The notes under the pieces were generated by a model. The model saw only the letters and a list, made by a program, of their open reading frames with translations. It was not told the origin of the DNA and did no database searches. The position numbers and the translations under genes were made by a program. Positions 13,911 to 23,290 of a stretch of DNA of 44,172 nt are shown piece after piece (positions within the stretch are counted from its first letter, which is position 1; each line of letters opens with the position of its first letter). This stretch comes from an uncultured Prevotellaceae bacterium (lineage in GTDB: Bacteria; Bacteroidota; Bacteroidia; Bacteroidales; Bacteroidaceae). Location: the NCBI GenBank assembly GCA_902775605.1, contig CACYNE010000023.1, positions 1-44,172 of the forward strand. The letters are read 5' to 3'.

Positions 13911-15353
13911 ATGACGTGGCAGACCGTTCTATTTATCATCTATCAGATAATCGTTATCGCGACGATTATCCATGTGGTGATGGATAATCGCCAACCATCC
14001 AAGACGATGGCGTGGGCCATGGTGATTTACTTTGTGCCTGTGGTAGGCGTGGTGGCCTATCTCTTCTTTGGTATCAACACGCGCAGGGAGCGCATGGTGA
14101 GCAGCAGGTCGATGGACCAGCTGACCAAGCGCTCGATGCTGGAGTTTGTCGAGCAGCACGGCCTGCAGTTGCCCGAGGCGCATCGCTCGGTGATGGACCT
14201 CTTCGTCAATCAGAGCTTTTCATTGCCCTTTAATAATAATAAGGTGGAGATATTGACCAGTGGCTATGAGTTTGTGCCAGCCTTGCTGCGCGACATAGCC
14301 CAGGCCACGAACCATATCCATGTGGATATGTATATCTTTGAGGACGATGCCCTGGGACTGCTCCTCTCTGATGCCCTCATCGCCAAGGCGCAACAGGGCG
14401 TGGAGGTGCGTGTCATCTATGATGATGTGGGTTGCTGGGGCGTGAAGAACGCGTTCTTCGAGCGGATGCGTGTCGAGGGTATCGAGGTAGAGGGCTTCCT
14501 CCCTGTGCGCTTCCCCACGTTTGCCCGCAAGGTGAACTATCGCAACCATCGCAAACTCATCGTCATCGATGGCCGTGTGGGCTATATCGGTGGCATGAAC
14601 CTGGCGCTGCGCTATGTGAAGGGCCGCCATGGGCGCGGCTGGCGCGACACCATGTTGCGCATCGAGGGTGGGGGCGTATGCTCCATCCAGCGAGCCTTCC
14701 TCATCGACTGGTATTTCGTGGACCGCACCCTGCTCAGCGACCGAAAATATTATCCCATGCCCAATACCACCGACCCGTCGCAGGTGGCGTTGAATCCCGA
14801 TACGGTGGTGCAGACGGTGACCTCGGCTCCCTTGGCGCCCTATCCTGAGATTATGCAGGGCTATGTGCGCATCATCCTGGGTGCCAAGAGATATGTCTAT
14901 ATACAGACACCCTATTTCCTGCCCACCGATGCCGTGTTCTTTGCACTGAAGACGGCGGTGACCTCGGGGGTGGATGTAAGAGTCATGGTGCCGAGAAAGA
15001 CAGACGGATGGTTTGTGGAGTGGGGCAGCAGGTCATATCTGCGCGAGGCTCACGAGGCGGGCATCCATGTGCTGCTCTATGACGACAACAAGTTCCTGCA
15101 TGCCAAGATGCTGGTGTCAGATGACTCGCTCTGCACCTGTGGTTCAACGAATATCGACTTCCGTAGCTTTGAGAACAACTTCGAGTCGAACACCTTTATC
15201 TATGATAAGGAGGTGGCCCAGCAGATGAAGCAGGTGTTCCTGCACGATGCCGAGAAGGCTGTGCCTTTGGCCAATTTGCCAAAGCGCATCCATCCGCGTT
15301 TCTTCCTTCGCCTGGGCGAATCGTTCATGCGTCTGCTTTCTCCGTTGATGTAA
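13911..15353 (+). CDS. cls: Cardiolipin synthase
   Basis: A 480-aa phospholipase-D-type enzyme that joins two phosphatidylglycerols into cardiolipin in the inner membrane. Two N-terminal membrane helices (about 5-23 and 34-54) are followed by two HKD motifs: HRKLIVIDGRVGYIGGMN (H213, K215, D220) and HAKMLVSDDSLCTCGSTN (H397, K399, D404). Length is typical. It follows queE after 49 bases made of AACCTCAAAC-type words. Its last 29 bases overlap the 3' end of rsmD on the other strand. Confidence 0.93.
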   Translation: MTWQTVLFIIYQIIVIATIIHVVMDNRQPSKTMAWAMVIYFVPVVGVVAYLFFGINTRRERMVSSRSMDQLTKRSMLEFVEQHGLQLPEAHRSVMDLFVNQSFSLPFNNNKVEILTSGYEFVPALLRDIAQATNHIHVDMYIFEDDALGLLLSDALIAKAQQGVEVRVIYDDVGCWGVKNAFFERMRVEGIEVEGFLPVRFPTFARKVNYRNHRKLIVIDGRVGYIGGMNLALRYVKGRHGRGWRDTMLRIEGGGVCSIQRAFLIDWYFVDRTLLSDRKYYPMPNTTDPSQVALNPDTVVQTVTSAPLAPYPEIMQGYVRIILGAKRYVYIQTPYFLPTDAVFFALKTAVTSGVDVRVMVPRKTDGWFVEWGSRSYLREAHEAGIHVLLYDDNKFLHAKMLVSDDSLCTCGSTNIDFRSFENNFESNTFIYDKEVAQQMKQVFLHDAEKAVPLANLPKRIHPRFFLRLGESFMRLLSPLM

Positions 15354-15894
15354 AGATGCTGAAGTTCACGCTGCCGTAACTTCTATGCTCCACAAAGTGT
15401 GGGTGGGCAGAGAAGTCATGGTCCTTGCCGTGCTCAAACACAAAGATGCCGCCTTCCTTCAGTAGCCCTTTCTCCAGGATAAGGTCGGGGATGGTGGCCA
15501 GCTCCTTCAGGGCGTAGGGCGGGTCGGCAAAGATAAAGTCGAACTGCTGGTGGCAGCTCTTGATGAAGCGGAACACATCGGCACGAATGGGAATGCAGGG
15601 GACTGTCTGCTCTTTGCCGTTGCCTGTCAACTTCTTCAGACAGTCGCAGATAAAGCGGTGATGGTCTCTGTCCATCTCTACGCTGATGACCTGCTGGCAG
15701 CCGCGCGACAGCAACTCCAGCGAGATGCTGCCAGTGCCAGAAAAGAGGTCCAGTGCCGTGGCTTCGTCCAGATCAACATACTGCGTCAGCACATTAAAGA
15801 TGTTCTCCTTGGCAAAGTCCGTTGTGGGACGGGCCTTGAAACTGCGTGGTATGTCGAAATGACGACCTTTGTATTTTCCAGTAATGATTCTCAT
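15325..15894 (-). CDS. rsmD: 16S rRNA (guanine(966)-N2)-methyltransferase
   Basis: A 189-aa SAM-dependent methyltransferase acting on G966 of 16S rRNA. It begins MRIITGKYKGRHFDIP, has the SAM-binding LDLFSGTGSISLELLSRG and the catalytic FADPPYALKEL. Length is normal. Its ATG overlaps the stop of the upstream DUF3822 gene (ATGA at 15894-15891), so the two are translated together. The 3' end overlaps cls tail to tail. Confidence 0.93.
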   Translation of the reverse strand: MRIITGKYKGRHFDIPRSFKARPTTDFAKENIFNVLTQYVDLDEATALDLFSGTGSISLELLSRGCQQVISVEMDRDHHRFICDCLKKLTGNGKEQTVPCIPIRADVFRFIKSCHQQFDFIFADPPYALKELATIPDLILEKGLLKEGGIFVFEHGKDHDFSAHPHFVEHRSYGSVNFSIFTSTEKADA

Positions 15895-16694
15895 CGTCCT
15901 TTGATATAGAGTGTTTGAAGGTCATAGGGCATGCCCTTGATCTCCGTCACGGGATGGCGGTTGAAGTCTGCCGTGGGATTGATGATATATGCCTTCTGGA
16001 TAAACTTCTTCAGCTCGGCCAGCAGCCAGTCCTTGTCAGGTATCTCACCCACAATGTGCAGCTCGTCAAACTCTGGCTGCAGCTGCAGCTGCTTCCATAC
16101 ATAGAGCAGGAAGTAGAGCGAGTCGTGGGCGCGACTCACCTCAAACGTGTTGCAGAACTTAAACCTGTTTTGCTGGAAACTGAAGATGTCGAGGTGCTTC
16201 TCGTGAAAGTAGCCATACAGCTTGCGCCTGCTGCCAGTAAAGCTGCGCTGGTGCAGGTGGCGCCACACCGGGGCAATGGCCGTGATAATCTTCACATCCT
16301 TGAAATGGTCGTCAATCACCAACTTGAGGTCTTTGTTGATGGCAAACACCGCCACGGTGTTCAGGTCGGGCACCACGTTATAGCACACCACGTCCTGATC
16401 CTTCTTCGGGAAGGTGTGACCATACATCTTTTCCACGTCCTTCTCTTCAAACAGCTCCACGGGCACCATCAGTACGTCAGAGTCGAGCACCACTCGCACT
16501 CTGGCTGGCGGGTCCAGCAGCAGGTCGGCCGTCTTAAACGCCTCACGAAGATTGGCTGCCATCGACACGCCGCTCTTGATGACATACGGTTCGTAGATGA
16601 CATCCTTCTCATTGTCGGCCATGCACGAGAACGACATAGAACTCCGTCCTATGCGTATCGTCAGCCTCTGGTTCTTGTTGCTTATTTCTGGCAT
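15891..16694 (-). CDS. DUF3822-family protein
   Basis: A 267-aa protein of the DUF3822 family, which in Bacteroidetes is regularly found directly before rsmD. Visible family features are QRLTIRIGRSSMSFSC near the start and a repeated actin/ASKHA-like pattern in the middle (VFAINKDLKLVIDDHF; GYFHEKHLDIFSF). Function unknown; the fold may be of the PilM/FtsA type, which is only an inference. I start at the ATG at 16694 (MPEISNKN) because the longer TTG start at 16715 lies in the -7 promoter box. Confidence 0.82.
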   Translation of the reverse strand: MPEISNKNQRLTIRIGRSSMSFSCMADNEKDVIYEPYVIKSGVSMAANLREAFKTADLLLDPPARVRVVLDSDVLMVPVELFEEKDVEKMYGHTFPKKDQDVVCYNVVPDLNTVAVFAINKDLKLVIDDHFKDVKIITAIAPVWRHLHQRSFTGSRRKLYGYFHEKHLDIFSFQQNRFKFCNTFEVSRAHDSLYFLLYVWKQLQLQPEFDELHIVGEIPDKDWLLAELKKFIQKAYIINPTADFNRHPVTEIKGMPYDLQTLYIKGR

Positions 16695-16712
16695 TCTCGT
16701 TCCAATTTTTTG

Positions 16713-16720
16713 CAAAGGTA
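16713..16720 (-). promoter_or_regulatory. -7 box of the DUF3822-rsmD unit
   Basis: TACCTTTG on the minus strand (16720-16713); start near 16706 and ATG at 16694. It stands back to back with the TACCTTTG at 16765-16772, the space between being filled with AATTATGAATT words. No TTTG -33 element is visible for either. Confidence 0.7.
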
Positions 16721-16764
16721 CGAAATAATTATGAATTATGAATTAGTAATTATGAATTATTTTA

Positions 16765-16772
16765 TACCTTTG
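16765..16772 (+). promoter_or_regulatory. -7 box of the helicase-transporter unit
   Basis: TACCTTTG ends only five bases before the ATG at 16778, so the transcript should be leaderless or carry a very few untranslated bases. Confidence 0.7.
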
Positions 16773-16777
16773 CACTG

Positions 16778-18175
16778 ATGATTGAAGAAGAATTGGTGAA
16801 TAGGCTACGGGCATGCCTGGGACATGTGCCCACGATGGAGCAGGAAAGGGCAATGATGCTCTTTGCACAGTTCCTGATGGATCGTGAGGAACGCTCTGTC
16901 TTTGTGCTTCGTGGTTCGGCGGGTACGGGTAAGACCACGCTGGCAGCTGCTGTGGTGCGTGCACTCACGGCCTTGGAGCAGAAGTTGGTGCTGATGGCCC
17001 CCACGGGCCGTGCCGCCAAGGTCTTTTCCGGCTATGCTCATCATGCGGCCTACACCATTCATCGCCGCATCTATCGCCAGAAGACGGCAGGCGACCTCTC
17101 CGTCTTCAATCTCAATGTCAACCTTGCTACAGAGACGCTTTTCATGGTCGATGAGGCCTCGATGATTTCCAATCAGGGCCTTTCAGATACGTTTGGTAGC
17201 GGATGTCTGCTCGATGACCTCATCCAATTTGTCTATGGGGGACGTAACTGTCGATTGGTGCTCGTCGGCGATGCTGCTCAGTTACCACCTGTGGGCGAGG
17301 ATGAGAGTCCTGCGCTGATGACGGATGTCCTGCGCTGTTATGGACTCACGGTCTATGAGTGCGACCTCAACGTGGTGCTCCGTCAGGCCGAGGACTCAGG
17401 CATCCTGTGGAACGCCACGAGGATTCGTCAGGCCTATGATGATGTGCCCAACATCCGTGTTGAGGGGTTTGCAGATATCCAGGTGATGCCTGGCGATGAA
17501 CTCATCGAGGGTCTTGCCACCAGTTATAGTCGTGTGGGCGTTGATGAGACGATGGTTGTCACACGCAGCAACAAACGCGCCAATATCTATAATCAGGGCA
17601 TTCGCAACACCGTGCTCGATCGCGAGGATGAACTCTGTACTGGCGACAGGATTATGATTGTGAAGAACAACTATTACTGGACCGAGCAGTCGAAGGAGAT
17701 TCCCTTTATTGCCAATGGCGACATTGCCGTGGTGCGCCGGGTGCGTCATGTGCACGAGCTCTATGGATTCCGTTTCGCCGAGGTCACGATGACCCTGCCG
17801 GATTATAATGACTACGAACAGACTGCCATCGTTCTGCTTGACACGCTCACCAGCGAGGCGCCTGCCCTGACTCGCGAGCAGCAACAGCAGTTGTTCGACA
17901 AGGTGATGGAGGATTATATGGATGTGCCTTATAAGTCGGACCGCCTGAAGAAAATCAAAGAGGACAAGTACTACAACGCCCTCCAGATTAAGTTTGCCTA
18001 TGCGGCTACATGTCATAAGACGCAGGGCGGACAGTGGGCACACGTCTATATTGACCAGGGCTATGTCACAGACGATATGCTGGGGCCCGACTATCTCCAC
18101 TGGCTCTACACGGCCCTCACTCGTGCCACGGAAAAGGTTTTTCTGGTCAACTGGCCCAAAACACAATTAAACTGA
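16778..18175 (+). CDS. RecD-like SF1 DNA helicase / AAA ATPase
   Basis: A 465-aa superfamily 1 helicase related to the RecD/TraA group. Walker A is GSAGTGKTT (K52), Walker B is MVDEASMI, motif III GDAAQLPPVGE, and the C-terminal UvrD_C_2 part has ATCHKTQGGQW and WLYTALTRAT, with the arginine of motif VI. It lacks the N-terminal barrel of true RecD and there is no recBC nearby, so it is probably a stand-alone 5'-3' helicase in repair. Its start sits at the promoter and its stop overlaps the next ATG by one base. Confidence 0.88.
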   Translation: MIEEELVNRLRACLGHVPTMEQERAMMLFAQFLMDREERSVFVLRGSAGTGKTTLAAAVVRALTALEQKLVLMAPTGRAAKVFSGYAHHAAYTIHRRIYRQKTAGDLSVFNLNVNLATETLFMVDEASMISNQGLSDTFGSGCLLDDLIQFVYGGRNCRLVLVGDAAQLPPVGEDESPALMTDVLRCYGLTVYECDLNVVLRQAEDSGILWNATRIRQAYDDVPNIRVEGFADIQVMPGDELIEGLATSYSRVGVDETMVVTRSNKRANIYNQGIRNTVLDREDELCTGDRIMIVKNNYYWTEQSKEIPFIANGDIAVVRRVRHVHELYGFRFAEVTMTLPDYNDYEQTAIVLLDTLTSEAPALTREQQQQLFDKVMEDYMDVPYKSDRLKKIKEDKYYNALQIKFAYAATCHKTQGGQWAHVYIDQGYVTDDMLGPDYLHWLYTALTRATEKVFLVNWPKTQLN

Positions 18176-19143
18176 TGGAAAAAATCATAAGATTCTTAAA
18201 AGACTGGACGCTGCCTGTGTCAATGGGCATGGGCGCATTGATCTATTTGGTGTTTGCCTATGTGCCCCAACTGGACAGCGCGGCAATGGTGATGGACCCC
18301 GTGATGGAGGCCATCCTGCCGATGTTTATGTTTCTGGTACTCTTTGTCACCTTCTGCAAGGTGGACTTCCACAAGATGCGCCCCGTGTGGTGGCACCTGT
18401 GGGTGAGCGTCTTCAACCTGCTGTTTGTGGGCATCGTGATGGCGCTGATACTGGGACTGCGGATGCAGGGCGAGAAGCTGGTGCTGATGGAAGCCCTGCT
18501 GATGTGTATCATCTCTCCCTGCGCCACGGCGGCTGCTGTGGTGACACAGAAACTGGGTGGGTCGCTGGAACAGACCACGACCTATACCTTCCTGTCAAAC
18601 TTCCTCACGGTGATATTGGTGCCGGTGTGCTTTCCTATGATTGAGAAAGGCGCCGAAGTCTCGTTCATGTCGGCCTTTGCCAAGATTCTCTATCAGGTGG
18701 TCATTCTGCTGGTGGTGCCTATGGGACTGGCCTATGTGGTGAAGCATACCATGCACAGGCTGCACCAGAAGATTGTGAGCGTGAGAGACTTGTCGTTCTA
18801 TCTCTGGGGCTGTTCGCTGATGATTGTAACAGGTACGACAGTAAAAAACATCCTCCATGCCGAGGCTTCAGTAGTGCTGCTCACGGTGATTGCCCTGCTG
18901 GGACTGGTGCTGTGTGTCATCCAGTTTGCCGTAGGCCGCTTCATCGGCCACTTCTTTGGACGCACGCAGGAGGCAGGCCAAGCCCTGGGACAGAAGAATA
19001 CAGCCTTTGCCATCTGGCTGGGCATCACTTACCTGAATCCGCTGTCGAGTGTGGGGCCTGGCTGCTATATTTTGTGGCAGAATATCATCAACTCTATAGA
19101 GATTTGGCAGGAACGTCAAAAAAAATCGGATAGAAGTGCTTGA
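18175..19143 (+). CDS. BASS-family (bile acid:sodium symporter-like) transporter
   Basis: A 322-aa membrane protein with about nine or ten hydrophobic helices. The conserved BASS features are SPCATAAAVVTQKLGGSLEQ in the first crossover region and ALGQKNTAFAIWLGITYLNP in the second. Such proteins move organic anions with sodium; the substrate here is unknown and need not be a bile acid. The ATG overlaps the helicase stop (TGATG), so the two share a transcript, though no functional link is evident. Confidence 0.82.
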   Translation: MEKIIRFLKDWTLPVSMGMGALIYLVFAYVPQLDSAAMVMDPVMEAILPMFMFLVLFVTFCKVDFHKMRPVWWHLWVSVFNLLFVGIVMALILGLRMQGEKLVLMEALLMCIISPCATAAAVVTQKLGGSLEQTTTYTFLSNFLTVILVPVCFPMIEKGAEVSFMSAFAKILYQVVILLVVPMGLAYVVKHTMHRLHQKIVSVRDLSFYLWGCSLMIVTGTTVKNILHAEASVVLLTVIALLGLVLCVIQFAVGRFIGHFFGRTQEAGQALGQKNTAFAIWLGITYLNPLSSVGPGCYILWQNIINSIEIWQERQKKSDRSA

Positions 19144-19168
19144 CTTTTCAAGAAATTCATTATCTTTG
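19140..19168 (+). promoter_or_regulatory. Promoter of the SpoIIE-type phosphatase gene
   Basis: CTTG (TTG at 19140-19142), 18 bp, TATCTTTG (19161-19168). Start near 19175 and ATG at 19195. The -33 match is imperfect. Confidence 0.65.
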
Positions 19169-19194
19169 CAATTGAATATCAATCACTTTGTTGT

Positions 19195-21303
19195 ATGTCG
19201 AGACTAACGAGACCCATATATCATGTTTTGCTGATAGCGCTTGTGGTCGTTTTCGCCGCATGCGAGCAGACAACACGTACCGCCGAATATAAAGCAGGGC
19301 ACGCGGACAGCCTGATCTTTGAAGCAGGCTCCGTCAAGGACTATGCACGCATGCTGACCCTCGTTGACAGCCTGGAGCAGAATGGTAGTATCTCGACGAT
19401 TGGTGCCAACCGATGGAGAGGCGTGGTGGCCTACAGGCAAGGGCAGTATCGTGCGGCCGAGGCTTACTATAAGCGGGTGCTCGATGGACATATTCAGACA
19501 TCAGAGGATTCGCTGGCCTATGTGAAGTCGGCTCGCCGCCTGTCCGAGTTGCTGTTGGTAAAGGGTGACTATGAGGGCTCGCTGCGCATCGCCATGCCTG
19601 CGGTGAAGAAACTGCAGGAAACGGGCTATGGGTCGGACATCGACTTTGCCATCCTCATCAATAATATTGGTTGCTGTCAGTTGCACCTGGGGCACGAACA
19701 GCAGGCAAGGGAAAGTTTTGCCACTGCCCGCGAGCACTATGTCAATCGGTGGTCAACAGACAGTACGAGCCGTGGCTTCCAAGAGGCTGTGCTTGGTACG
19801 GTATATACCAGTATGACCTATATCAAAACCCGTCACTTTGATGAGTCTATCTATTGGATTGACAGGGCCGAGATGTTGCTGGGAAAATATTGTGAGATGC
19901 CTGATGCACGCATTGAGTATTTCGATGAGTATCAGGGCCGAATACAGATTATGAGAGCTGTGGCCATGCAGGGCCTGAACCAGAAAGAGGAGGCCATAAA
20001 GGCCTATAAGGCGTTCTTGAACACAGAGTTTTCCAAGACCAGTGCGGGCATGATTAACGCCACAGACTATCTGATGGCGGCCGGTCGCTACACAGAGGCT
20101 GCTGATAACTTCCGCTTCCTGGACAAGATGCTGAATGAGGTGGGTATGACTGCCACGTTGGATAACATCCAGCTCTATATGCTGCCCAAGCTCCGTGCCA
20201 ATGCGCAGGCACTTCGTAAGGACTCTGCCGTGGCCATCGGCTTGAAGTTGTGTAATGCCTTGGATAGTGCTATCGTCAAAAGAAAAAACGATGATACGGC
20301 AGAGTTGGCTATCATCTACGAGACTCAGCAGAAAGAGGCGCAGATTGCTTTGCAGCAGGCTGATTTGGCCCGCCAACGACTGTATGGCTCATTGACAGCT
20401 TTAGCATTGGTGGTGGTATTCTTCTTGATATTTATCTATTTCCGTCATCGTTCCTCTCTGCGTCTGAAGCATGCTCACCAGCGATTGGAAGAGGCTCACG
20501 AGAAACTACAGATGGCCTACGACCAGTTGGAAGAGACCACAGCGGCAAAGGAGAGAATAGAGAGTGAGTTGCGCATTGCCCGCGACATCCAGATGTCGAT
20601 GGTGCCACAGCAGGCTCCTGCCCGTGAAGGCCTGGACCTGGATGCTACCATGACGACTGCCAAGGAAGTGGGTGGCGACCTGTATGGCTATCTGCTGGAG
20701 GGCGATCTGCTCTATTTCTGTGTGGGTGACGTGAGTGGCAAGGGCGTGCCTGCATCGCTGTTCATGGCACAGGCCACACGTCTGTTCCGTACCATGGCTT
20801 CACAGCGAATGATGCCTGCCGAGATAGCTACGCGTATGAATGCGGCACTGACGGAAAACAATGACCAGGGCATGTTTGTCACCATGTTCATGGGTCTGGT
20901 GGATCTGAACACAGGAAAGCTGCAGTTCTGCAACGCTGGTCATAATCCTCCCGTCATCACTCAGAATTTTGTGCATAAGGACGATAATAAGGCGCACCCC
21001 GTTCGCTTCATGGATGTGAAGGCCAATGCGCCTATCGGCTTGTGGCCTGATCTGGAATTCGAGGGTGAGGAAATCGAGAGTATTAAGGGTTATCCCATGG
21101 TGATTTATACCGATGGACTGACGGAGGCAGAGAATCGCCAGCAGGAGCAGTTTGGCGAAGATCGCCTGATAAAGATTCTGAGCACGAACGAGTTTGAATG
21201 TGGCAAGGCTGTCAACCAATTCCTGCTGGAAGAGGTTGAGAAGTTCCGTGATGGAGCGGAGGTTAATGACGACCTGACGCTGCTTTGTCTGAGAGTCAAT
21301 TAA
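19195..21303 (+). CDS. TPR-membrane SpoIIE/PP2C-type serine phosphatase
   Basis: A 702-aa signalling protein. A lipoprotein-like signal (VVFAAC, C23) precedes a periplasmic TPR region (about 35-360), a membrane helix (398-416), a coiled coil (420-465) and a cytoplasmic SpoIIE/PP2C domain. The metal-binding residues are present: EVGGDLYG (D495) and GDVSGKG (D512), with NAGHNPPVI and a C-terminal EVNDDLTLL. In other bacteria such phosphatases act on anti-sigma-factor antagonists; none is encoded here. It has its own promoter, and a hairpin terminator lies inside the end of lpxB just beyond. Confidence 0.85.
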   Translation: MSRLTRPIYHVLLIALVVVFAACEQTTRTAEYKAGHADSLIFEAGSVKDYARMLTLVDSLEQNGSISTIGANRWRGVVAYRQGQYRAAEAYYKRVLDGHIQTSEDSLAYVKSARRLSELLLVKGDYEGSLRIAMPAVKKLQETGYGSDIDFAILINNIGCCQLHLGHEQQARESFATAREHYVNRWSTDSTSRGFQEAVLGTVYTSMTYIKTRHFDESIYWIDRAEMLLGKYCEMPDARIEYFDEYQGRIQIMRAVAMQGLNQKEEAIKAYKAFLNTEFSKTSAGMINATDYLMAAGRYTEAADNFRFLDKMLNEVGMTATLDNIQLYMLPKLRANAQALRKDSAVAIGLKLCNALDSAIVKRKNDDTAELAIIYETQQKEAQIALQQADLARQRLYGSLTALALVVVFFLIFIYFRHRSSLRLKHAHQRLEEAHEKLQMAYDQLEETTAAKERIESELRIARDIQMSMVPQQAPAREGLDLDATMTTAKEVGGDLYGYLLEGDLLYFCVGDVSGKGVPASLFMAQATRLFRTMASQRMMPAEIATRMNAALTENNDQGMFVTMFMGLVDLNTGKLQFCNAGHNPPVITQNFVHKDDNKAHPVRFMDVKANAPIGLWPDLEFEGEEIESIKGYPMVIYTDGLTEAENRQQEQFGEDRLIKILSTNEFECGKAVNQFLLEEVEKFRDGAEVNDDLTLLCLRVN

Positions 21304-21309
21304 TGCTAC

Positions 21310-22437
21310 TTATACATGACCAGTCAGGAGGCTGGTCATTTTCTTTGCCGCATTGCGAGGTGCATTCTCCTTGCCAAGGCGTGCCCAGACGTCATCATAG
21401 CCTTTCAGCATCTCGTCACGCTTGGGGCCAGAGAGAATGGCTTCCAGTTCGTTCTCAATGTTTTCGAGGGTGAACGAATCTGCGACGAGTTCACGTACCA
21501 CTTCCTTGTCAGCAATGAGGTTGACCAGCGAGACATATTTCACCTTGAGAATCTTTTTCCTCAGCCAGCCAATAAGTTGGGGCAGGGGAGTCTCGTAGCA
21601 CACGACCTGAGGCACGCGGAACAAGGCCGTTTCGAGTGTGGCAGTGCCACTGGTCACCAAGGCGGCGTGGGCTTTGGCCAGTAAATCATAGGTCTTGTTC
21701 TTGACCAGGCGAACGTTGGTGCCAGTAATAAACTGCACGTAGTAGGCGTCGTCAATACTGGGTGCGCCAGCCAACACCAGTTCGTAGTCTTTCTCAAACT
21801 TCTTGGCAGCGCGAATCATAGAAGGAAGATTGTCCTTGATTTCCTGTTTACGACTGCCAGCCAGCAGGGCAATGATTTTCTTCTCAGGGGCCTCAGCAGA
21901 CTTGGAGGTCTCAGCGTTTCTTAAAAACTCCTTCACCTCGTCGGCAGTAGGATTGCCTACATAGTGAATGGGGTAGTGATGCTTGCCTTCGAAGAACTCG
22001 ACCTCGAAGGGAAGAATAGAGAAGAGTTCATCCACATCGCGCTTGATGTTCTTGATGCGATACTCCTTCCATGCCCATATCTTGGGTGAGATATAGTAAT
22101 AAACGGGAATCTGCGTGTTCTGTTTGACGAACTTGGCAATATCGAGGTTGAAGCCGGGATAGTCAACGAGGATAACAACATCAGGTTGCCATGCCACGAT
22201 GTCGCGCTTGGCCTGCTTCATGTTGCGAAGGATGGTGGGCAGGTGGAGTAACACAGGCACAAAACCCATGTATGCCAACTCGCGATAGTGCTTCACCATC
22301 GTGCCGCCAGCAGCCTGCATCTGGTCGCCGCCATAGAAACGGAAGTCTGCCTCAGGGTCTTGCTCCTTGAGGGCCATCATCAATCGCGAGGCGTGCAAAT
22401 CGCCCGAGGCCTCGCCAGCTATCAGGTAATACTTCAT
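21310..22437 (-). CDS. lpxB: Lipid-A-disaccharide synthase
   Basis: A 375-aa glycosyltransferase (GT19) that joins UDP-diacylglucosamine and lipid X into the lipid A disaccharide. It starts MKYYLIAGEASGDLHASRLM, has DVVILVDYPGFNLDIAKFVK, YYISPKIWAWKEYRIK and the late SGTATLETALFRVPQVVCYE. Length is normal. It begins 12 bases after surE and is presumably transcribed from the surE promoter. Its 3' end carries the hairpin of the opposing gene. Confidence 0.95.
   Translation of the reverse strand: MKYYLIAGEASGDLHASRLMMALKEQDPEADFRFYGGDQMQAAGGTMVKHYRELAYMGFVPVLLHLPTILRNMKQAKRDIVAWQPDVVILVDYPGFNLDIAKFVKQNTQIPVYYYISPKIWAWKEYRIKNIKRDVDELFSILPFEVEFFEGKHHYPIHYVGNPTADEVKEFLRNAETSKSAEAPEKKIIALLAGSRKQEIKDNLPSMIRAAKKFEKDYELVLAGAPSIDDAYYVQFITGTNVRLVKNKTYDLLAKAHAALVTSGTATLETALFRVPQVVCYETPLPQLIGWLRKKILKVKYVSLVNLIADKEVVRELVADSFTLENIENELEAILSGPKRDEMLKGYDDVWARLGKENAPRNAAKKMTSLLTGHV
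21316..21347 (+). terminator. Terminator of the phosphatase gene, embedded in lpxB
   Basis: ATGACCAG (21316-21323) pairs with CTGGTCAT (21332-21339) around an 8-nt loop and is followed by TTTTCTTT. It serves the + strand gene ending at 21303, yet lies within the last codons of lpxB on the other strand. Confidence 0.65.
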
Positions 22438-22449
22438 GAAAGGATTGTT

Positions 22450-23214
22450 TTATTGTTCCCAGTCGTCTTTCTGATTCAAAAAGTCATAGGCGGTGACATC
22501 CATGCGGGTGGGGGTGATGGCCACATAGCCATGTTCCAGTGCCCAGCGGTCGGTGTCCTGCTGCTCAGGTTCTTCGTTGCGATAGTGTCCCACCATCCAC
22601 CAATAGTCGTAACCACGGGGATGATGGCATTGGGTGGTCTCATTATACCACGAGCCAAAGGCCATGCGGCACACCTTGACCCCTTGGAATGACGCGCCCT
22701 TGGGGAAGTTGATGTTCAGGCATGTGCCCTTGGGCAGTCCCTCGCGCAGCACCTTCTCCGTGAATCTGCGGATATAGGGGCGCAGAGGCTCAAAGTCGGC
22801 ATCGTCGTTATAGTCGCACAGAGAATAGGCCACAGAGGGAATGAACTTCATACAGCCCTCCATCGTGACGCCCATCGTGCCACTATAGTGGGTGTTCACC
22901 GAGGCATTGTCGCCATGATTGATGCCGCCAATCACCATCTGAGGGCGTCGTGTGCAGATATTGGCCAAGGCCATCTTGACGCAATCTACTGGTGTGCCGT
23001 TGCACGACCAAATCTCTACGCCTTCTCTCTTCTCCTGACATGTCAGTCTGAGTGGTGTGGTGGCCGAGAAGGCACACGAGAAACCAGAGCGGGCTGAGTC
23101 TGGAGCACAGACGAGGATGTCGGCCATGTCGCACAGCATATCTATCAGACACTGAATGCCTTTGGCCTGAAAACCGTCGTCGTTGGATATTAATATAAGA
23201 GGTCTTTCTGTCAT
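22450..23214 (-). CDS. surE: 5'/3'-nucleotidase SurE
   Basis: A 254-aa metal-dependent nucleotidase. The family start RPLILISNDDGFQAKGIQCL gives the Asp-Asp metal pair; SARSGFSCAFS and INHGDNASVNTHYSGTMGVT complete the active site. The start is the ATG at 23214 (MTERPL); the frame can be extended to a TTG at 23235, but that lies in the -7 box. First gene of a two-gene unit with lpxB, divergent from parA. Confidence 0.93.
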   Translation of the reverse strand: MTERPLILISNDDGFQAKGIQCLIDMLCDMADILVCAPDSARSGFSCAFSATTPLRLTCQEKREGVEIWSCNGTPVDCVKMALANICTRRPQMVIGGINHGDNASVNTHYSGTMGVTMEGCMKFIPSVAYSLCDYNDDADFEPLRPYIRRFTEKVLREGLPKGTCLNINFPKGASFQGVKVCRMAFGSWYNETTQCHHPRGYDYWWMVGHYRNEEPEQQDTDRWALEHGYVAITPTRMDVTAYDFLNQKDDWEQ

Positions 23215-23232
23215 TCTTTCTGTTTTTGCGTG

Positions 23233-23264
23233 CAAAGTTACTTATTTTCTTTGAAATACCCAAA
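23233..23264 (-). promoter_or_regulatory. Promoter of surE-lpxB
   Basis: On the minus strand TTTG (23264-23261), 20 bp, TAACTTTG (23240-23233). Start near 23227, ATG at 23214. Confidence 0.75.
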
Positions 23265-23290
23265 AAACTAAAATATTTAAAATAAATGCA

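Noticed and set aside
16695-16715. TTG start for DUF3822, and similar TTG starts for surE (23235), the sulfhydrylase (39922) and frr (41280)
   Set aside because: For DUF3822, surE and frr the TTG lies in the -7 promoter box, so it cannot be translated from that promoter; the sulfhydrylase TTG is less favourable than the ATG after TAAGGA.
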